A DNA stretch of 9,701 nt from Alphaproteobacteria bacterium (GTDB lineage: Bacteria; Pseudomonadota; Alphaproteobacteria; UBA828): contig JAPYQV010000033.1 in assembly GCA_029937205.1 (NCBI GenBank), forward strand, positions 1-9,701, given 5' to 3'. Every line of letters starts with the position of its first letter. The first letter of the stretch is position 1. Under the pieces are notes generated by a model, which was not told the origin of the DNA, made no database searches, and saw only the letters and a list, made by a program, of their open reading frames with translations. Of the stretch, positions 6,630 through 9,701 are shown one piece after another. Both the position numbers and the translations under genes were made by a program.

Positions 6630-7837
6630 GCGATCAAAACCAGGCGGGCGGCGGCGGTAGCGGCAGCGGGCCGGGGCCTGAGTCCTCCGAGCCGCTCAAG
6701 CATTACGTCAGCGACGCGCCCTTCGATCCCTATTCGACCGCCGCGCTCACGCCTGAGCAGGAACGCTTCTACATGGCCTCGCAATGGCAAATGATGTGGT
6801 GGAAGCTGAAGCGCCACCGCATTGCCATCATTGCCGGCATTTTTCTTCTGGTGCTTTACGGTGTCATCATCATCGCCGAGTTCGTCGCGCCCTACAATTT
6901 GCACAGCCGCGATGTCGACCATATCTACGCGCCGCCGCAAGCCGTCCAACTATTCCACGAGGGCAGCCTGCGCGCGCCCTTTGTCTACGGCTTCAAATAT
7001 CACCTCGACATGGAGAATTTGCAGCGCGTCTATGAGCGTGACACCTCAGAAATCCACACCATCCGCTGGTTTTGTCTGGGCGACGAGTATGAATTCTGGG
7101 GCATGATACCGGGGCGCTTCCATTTCGTCTGCCCGGCCGAAGACGGCACGCTGTTCCTGTTCGGCACCGACCGGCTGGGGCGCGATATGTTTTCGCGCGT
7201 CATCGCGGGCTCGCGCATTTCGCTCACCGTCGGCCTGATCGGCATCAGCATCAGCTTCCTCTTGGGTCTTATTCTGGGCGGCATTTCAGGCTATTACGGC
7301 GGTTGGATCGACACCATCATCCAGCGCTTTATCGAGATTATCCGTTCGTTTCCGGAGCTTCCCTTGTGGATGGCGCTGTCCGCCGCCCTGCCGGTGACTT
7401 GGTCGCCGATTGTGGTTTATTTCGGCATCACCATAATCTTGGGCCTCATTGATTGGACCGGTCTCGCCCGCGGCGTACGCTCGAAACTCCTGGCGCTGCG
7501 CGAAGAAGATTTCGCCACCGCCGCCATGCTGCTCGGCGCACGGCCGCGGCGCGTCATCGGCCGCCATCTCATTCCGAGCTTCATGAGCCATTTGATCGCC
7601 TCGGCGACGCTCTCCATCCCCTCCATGATTCTCGGCGAAACCGCGCTTTCCTTCCTCGGCCTCGGCTTGCGCCCGCCGATTACCAGTTGGGGCGTGCTGC
7701 TCAACGAAGCGCAGAATATCAACGCCGTGGCGCTCTATCCCTGGCTTATGCTGCCGGTGGTGCCGGTTATCCTGGTCGTCCTCGCTTTTAATTTCTTCGG
7801 CGACGGTCTGCGCGACGCCGCCGACCCGTATAAATAA
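6626..7837 (+). CDS. Peptide-type ABC transporter permease, DppC/OppC-like, with long periplasmic insertion
   Basis: Second channel subunit of the importer, 403 residues, pairing with the upstream permease. It begins with a Gly/Ser-rich tail (about 7-20) and a cytoplasmic stretch, then the first membrane helix (about 66-87). A long extracytoplasmic segment follows (about 90-178), leading to the family motif FGTDRLGRDMFSR (179-191). Later come SRISLTVGL, the EAA loop EEDFATAAMLLGARPRRVIG (293-312), ILGETALSFLGLGLRPP and a C-terminal FFGDGLRDAADPYK. At 403 residues it is longer than the roughly 300 of classical DppC; the surplus is the insertion and N-terminal tail, as in larger YejE-like permeases. 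ATG 6626 overlaps the preceding TGA by 4 bases, so the two are made together. No ATP-binding subunit gene follows; the next gene encodes a heme protein. Substrate unknown. Confidence 0.92.
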   Translation: MSDQNQAGGGGSGSGPGPESSEPLKHYVSDAPFDPYSTAALTPEQERFYMASQWQMMWWKLKRHRIAIIAGIFLLVLYGVIIIAEFVAPYNLHSRDVDHIYAPPQAVQLFHEGSLRAPFVYGFKYHLDMENLQRVYERDTSEIHTIRWFCLGDEYEFWGMIPGRFHFVCPAEDGTLFLFGTDRLGRDMFSRVIAGSRISLTVGLIGISISFLLGLILGGISGYYGGWIDTIIQRFIEIIRSFPELPLWMALSAALPVTWSPIVVYFGITIILGLIDWTGLARGVRSKLLALREEDFATAAMLLGARPRRVIGRHLIPSFMSHLIASATLSIPSMILGETALSFLGLGLRPPITSWGVLLNEAQNINAVALYPWLMLPVVPVILVVLAFNFFGDGLRDAADPYK

Positions 7838-7881
7838 AATCTCCCACGCACGCCGCTTCACACATTATTGAGCGCTGTTTA

Positions 7882-7911
7882 TTGGCGCCGCGCCTGTTGC
7901 AACCGCATATA
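7882..7911 (+). promoter_or_regulatory. Weak candidate promoter before the P460-type gene
   Basis: TTGGCG (7882-7887) and CATATA (7906-7911) are 18 bases apart in the 111-base gap after the permease. The gap itself suggests that the heme-protein gene may have its own promoter rather than depend on the transporter transcript. The -10 match is poor. Confidence 0.2.
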
Positions 7912-7948
7912 TCATCAGAACCGGTGATTACCTTTGCGGATTGGCGTC

Positions 7949-8569
7949 ATGATAAGAACTCACAGTCTCCTGATTGTCGCACTAGCCCTTATGATCTGGC
8001 CACTCCAGGCGTGGGCAAATGAAAGCATTCTCGAACGGTGGCCGGAGGGCGGCCATATCCGTATCAACGATCCGCGTGACCTGGCGCCGGAAGAAGCGGA
8101 GAAAATATACGACGCCCTCCTCGACCGCATGATCACCGGCTACGCCAAATCAGGCTTGGACAATATGGATTATCGCGCCTGGTCGCGCTTCAACTCTTCG
8201 CCTTATATTTCAGACCAGCACGGTGCACGCTTTGTGAACGTCTACATCAACCGGGACGCCGATAAATTCTTCATCGCAACCGACCAGCAGCCCATGGCCG
8301 TGGGCAGCATCGTGATCAAGAATTCAATCTCGGCGGTGGAATCGGGCGGCATCTCGCGCGACCCGCTTTTCGTCATGGAAAAAATGGCGCCCGGCTTCGC
8401 GCCCGATTTCGGCGATTGGCGCTACACCATGATCATGCCCAACGGCAAGCTGTTCGGCATGACCGGCGGGCCGGGCAACCGGGCGGTCGCGTTTTGCGGT
8501 GAATGCCATCTCCAGGTGGCCGAGCGCGATCACCTGTTCGAGTTGCCGGAAGAATATTTGCGGCGCTAG
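7949..8569 (+). CDS. Exported c-type heme protein, cytochrome P460-like
   Basis: A 206-residue secreted protein with a signal peptide (hydrophobic core about 7-19, likely cleavage after AWA at 21-23) and a single c-heme attachment motif CGECH near the C-terminus (183-187). The body matches the P460/cytochrome c'-beta pattern: VYINRDADKFF, PMAVGSIVIKNS, DPLFVMEKMAPGF, GDWRYTMIMPNGK, then CxxCH and a short DHLFELPEEYL tail. Known relatives oxidise hydroxylamine or bind nitric oxide in the periplasm; which applies here cannot be told, and many relatives are uncharacterised. The start is set at ATG 7949; a TTG at 7934 would add five residues, and neither has a strong ribosome binding site. The gene stands 111 bases after the permease. 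Its stop TAG is the first triplet of repeat copy B. Convergent with the downstream methyltransferase. Confidence 0.78.
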   Translation: MIRTHSLLIVALALMIWPLQAWANESILERWPEGGHIRINDPRDLAPEEAEKIYDALLDRMITGYAKSGLDNMDYRAWSRFNSSPYISDQHGARFVNVYINRDADKFFIATDQQPMAVGSIVIKNSISAVESGGISRDPLFVMEKMAPGFAPDFGDWRYTMIMPNGKLFGMTGGPGNRAVAFCGECHLQVAERDHLFELPEEYLRR

Positions 8570-8602
8570 AGCATCTCGCATGCGCGCACGCGAGATGCTC
8601 TA
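8567..8602. terminator. Perfect 13-bp inverted repeat, likely terminator hairpin
   Basis: TAGAGCATCTCGC (8567-8579) pairs perfectly with GCGAGATGCTCTA (8590-8602) around a 10-base loop that contains the self-complementary TGCGCGCA. It overlaps the stop codon of the heme-protein gene and is followed by the modestly T-rich TTCTTT. The position between convergent genes suits a transcription terminator for either strand. Confidence 0.5.
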
Positions 8603-8677
8603 GTTCTTTGGTTTTGAAGCAAATCACAAACCGACAACAATGTCGCAGGTGATTCCACCGGTTCGGGATTTATTCTA
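8567..8677 (+). repeat. Dispersed palindromic intergenic repeat, copy B
   Basis: Partner of the repeat at 561-663 in inverted orientation. It begins at the TAG stop of the heme-protein gene (8567-8569), and its far end reaches the TAG stop of the minus-strand methyltransferase (8675-8677). It therefore fills the whole gap between the two convergent genes. Compared with copy A it has a perfect terminal hairpin but a decayed inner palindrome (GCAGGTGATTCCACCGG). Confidence 0.8.
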
Positions 8678-9514
8678 AATCTTACACAACCAAAGAGACG
8701 ATTCGATCGCACCCGTCGGGCGCAGGATGCGTGAGACGGCGGAGCGGCTCAGCACTTCGCGCATGCGCGAGACGACGAAATGGCTGGCGAACACCGGCGC
8801 ATAGGATTTCGATGTCAGCAGCGCCGCCACGGCAAGCTGCTCGTTGTAGCCCCGCCACGCCCAGTGATGGGGATAATCGTCGGGCAGGAAGATATCGTGA
8901 AAATGCACCAGCACGCCGGATGGCAGGCCGGGCAAGGCGCGATTGATCAACAAATCCACATCCGAGCCGGGCATTAGGACATGGCTCGAATCGATAAACA
9001 GCATGTCGCCTAGTTTGAGGTCTTCGAATACTTGCAGGTCGATCTCCTGCACCGGTGCGCGCAACAGTTCGAGATCGGGAATGCCATGCAGGCTGGAACG
9101 GGGCCGGGGGTCAATGGCAGTGATACGGCCATCGATTCCACCGTCGCGCATGGCGCGCGCGAGAAATCGGGTGGAATGGCCGGAGCCGACTTCGACGATA
9201 TGTTTGGGCCGCCCGGCACGTACCAATGTATAAGCCGCCGCCGCGTCGAGGCGGGGAAACCAGTCCTGGTCCCAGCGCGGCTCGGGCGGCGTATCGCGGC
9301 CAATTTTTTTGAGGTCGCCGATGAAGCTGTCCATGCCATCGAGCAGGGTGCGAAAATCACCTTCATGGGTGTGCAACATATCGTCCAACAGAGGGTAGGG
9401 CGCGCGCGCGCTGGGGCGCGGTAGGGCGTGGGCATATCGGTAGGGAATGAAGAACCCTTTGCGCGCCAAACCCAATACGGTCGCCAAGCCCATCACCTTC
9501 AGGCGCAGATTCAT
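8675..9514 (-). CDS. Class I SAM-dependent methyltransferase, Methyltransf_24-like
   Basis: A 279-residue predicted methyltransferase. The SAM-binding core starts with HIVEVGSGHSTRFLARAM (motif VEVGSGHST at about 107-115), then ITAIDPRPR (about 131-139). GDMLFIDSSHV (169-179) and VHFHDIFLPDDYP (203-215) follow, a pattern seen in Methyltransf_24 and related catechol-O-methyltransferase-like proteins with acidic metal-site residues. A basic N-terminal stretch of about 100 residues precedes the core. The start is placed at ATG 9514, after AAGAGAG about 8 bases upstream. A longer frame opening at 9646 is rejected because it would run through the 3' end of the upstream metallohydrolase gene in a different frame. 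The gene is 25 bases downstream of that gene, so the two are probably co-transcribed. Acceptor molecule unknown. Confidence 0.8.
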   Translation of the reverse strand: MNLRLKVMGLATVLGLARKGFFIPYRYAHALPRPSARAPYPLLDDMLHTHEGDFRTLLDGMDSFIGDLKKIGRDTPPEPRWDQDWFPRLDAAAAYTLVRAGRPKHIVEVGSGHSTRFLARAMRDGGIDGRITAIDPRPRSSLHGIPDLELLRAPVQEIDLQVFEDLKLGDMLFIDSSHVLMPGSDVDLLINRALPGLPSGVLVHFHDIFLPDDYPHHWAWRGYNEQLAVAALLTSKSYAPVFASHFVVSRMREVLSRSAVSRILRPTGAIESSLWLCKI

Positions 9515-9539
9515 GATCTGGGCTCTCTTGTTATTGTTA

Positions 9540-9701
9540 TCAAGGGCGTAATACCAGACCCTCACGCGCCACGACGGTCCCCGGGCGAACCTCGGCGACT
9601 TCGCGAGCGATTTGATCCATGAACTGATCGTCATGCCCCGGATCATGATGAAACACGACGAGTTTCTTGGCCTCGGCGATCTCGCACAGCTTAACGCCCT
9701 G
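9540..9701 (-). CDS. Probable MBL-fold metallohydrolase, C-terminal fragment
   Basis: The minus-strand frame enters at the right edge and ends at TGA 9540-9542, giving 53 residues. They read AKKLVVFHHDPGHDDQFMDQI, then VRPGTVVAREGLVLRP. The sequence LVVFHHDPGHDD is typical of the last strand and helix of beta-lactamase-fold hydrolases, where a late histidine after a LxxxHHD strand helps bind the metal pair; the ending VAREGLxL is also common there. The N-terminal HxHxDH motif would lie outside the window, so the call rests on the tail alone. The gene is 25 bases upstream of the methyltransferase on the same strand. Substrate unknown. Confidence 0.55.
   Translation of the reverse strand, partial: QGVKLCEIAEAKKLVVFHHDPGHDDQFMDQIAREVAEVRPGTVVAREGLVLRP

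Noticed and set aside
6104..6949. 281-codon minus-strand frame across both permeases
   Set aside because: Runs opposite two clearly recognised permease genes and their coupled ATGA junction.

Overview
The window is GC-rich (roughly 60%). Its genes resemble those of an alphaproteobacterium, possibly of the Rhizobiales/Rhodospirillales type. This rests on family resemblance and on a short dispersed intergenic repeat, not on a phylogenetic marker; no rRNA, tRNA or CRISPR was seen.

Layout from left to right. (1) The 3' end of a PA14-like gene (+), interrupted by an in-frame TAA. (2) A palindrome-rich repeat. (3) A convergent methyltransferase gene of the Methyltransf_17 type (-). (4) A divergent intergenic region of about 340 bp with a plausible promoter. 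(5) A five-gene plus-strand cluster at 1508-7837: peptide-type ABC substrate-binding protein, GT-B glycosyltransferase (MurG-like/COG4671 type), TylF-type O-methyltransferase, and DppB- and DppC-type permeases. (6) A separate gene for an exported P460-type c-heme protein (+). (7) A second copy of the repeat. (8) A convergent minus-strand pair: a Methyltransf_24-type methyltransferase preceded by the C-terminus of what looks like an MBL-fold metallohydrolase, which runs off the right edge.

How the genes fit together: the binding protein and two permeases form most of a dipeptide/oligopeptide-type importer, but the window holds no ATPase gene. The first gene is separated from the permeases by a glycosyltransferase and an O-methyltransferase, two genes of the kind found in glycan or secondary-metabolite pathways. 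Whether these are functionally linked to the transporter or are merely inserted cannot be decided from sequence alone.

The most notable points are: the nonsense codon in the PA14 gene; two copies of a roughly 100-bp repeat, each between convergent genes and each starting exactly at the TAG stop of a neighbouring gene; the DppB-type permease, whose natural N-terminus has no ATG, GTG or TTG; and the hybrid transporter/glycosyltransferase/methyltransferase cluster. Nothing here clearly amounts to a new defence or mobile system.
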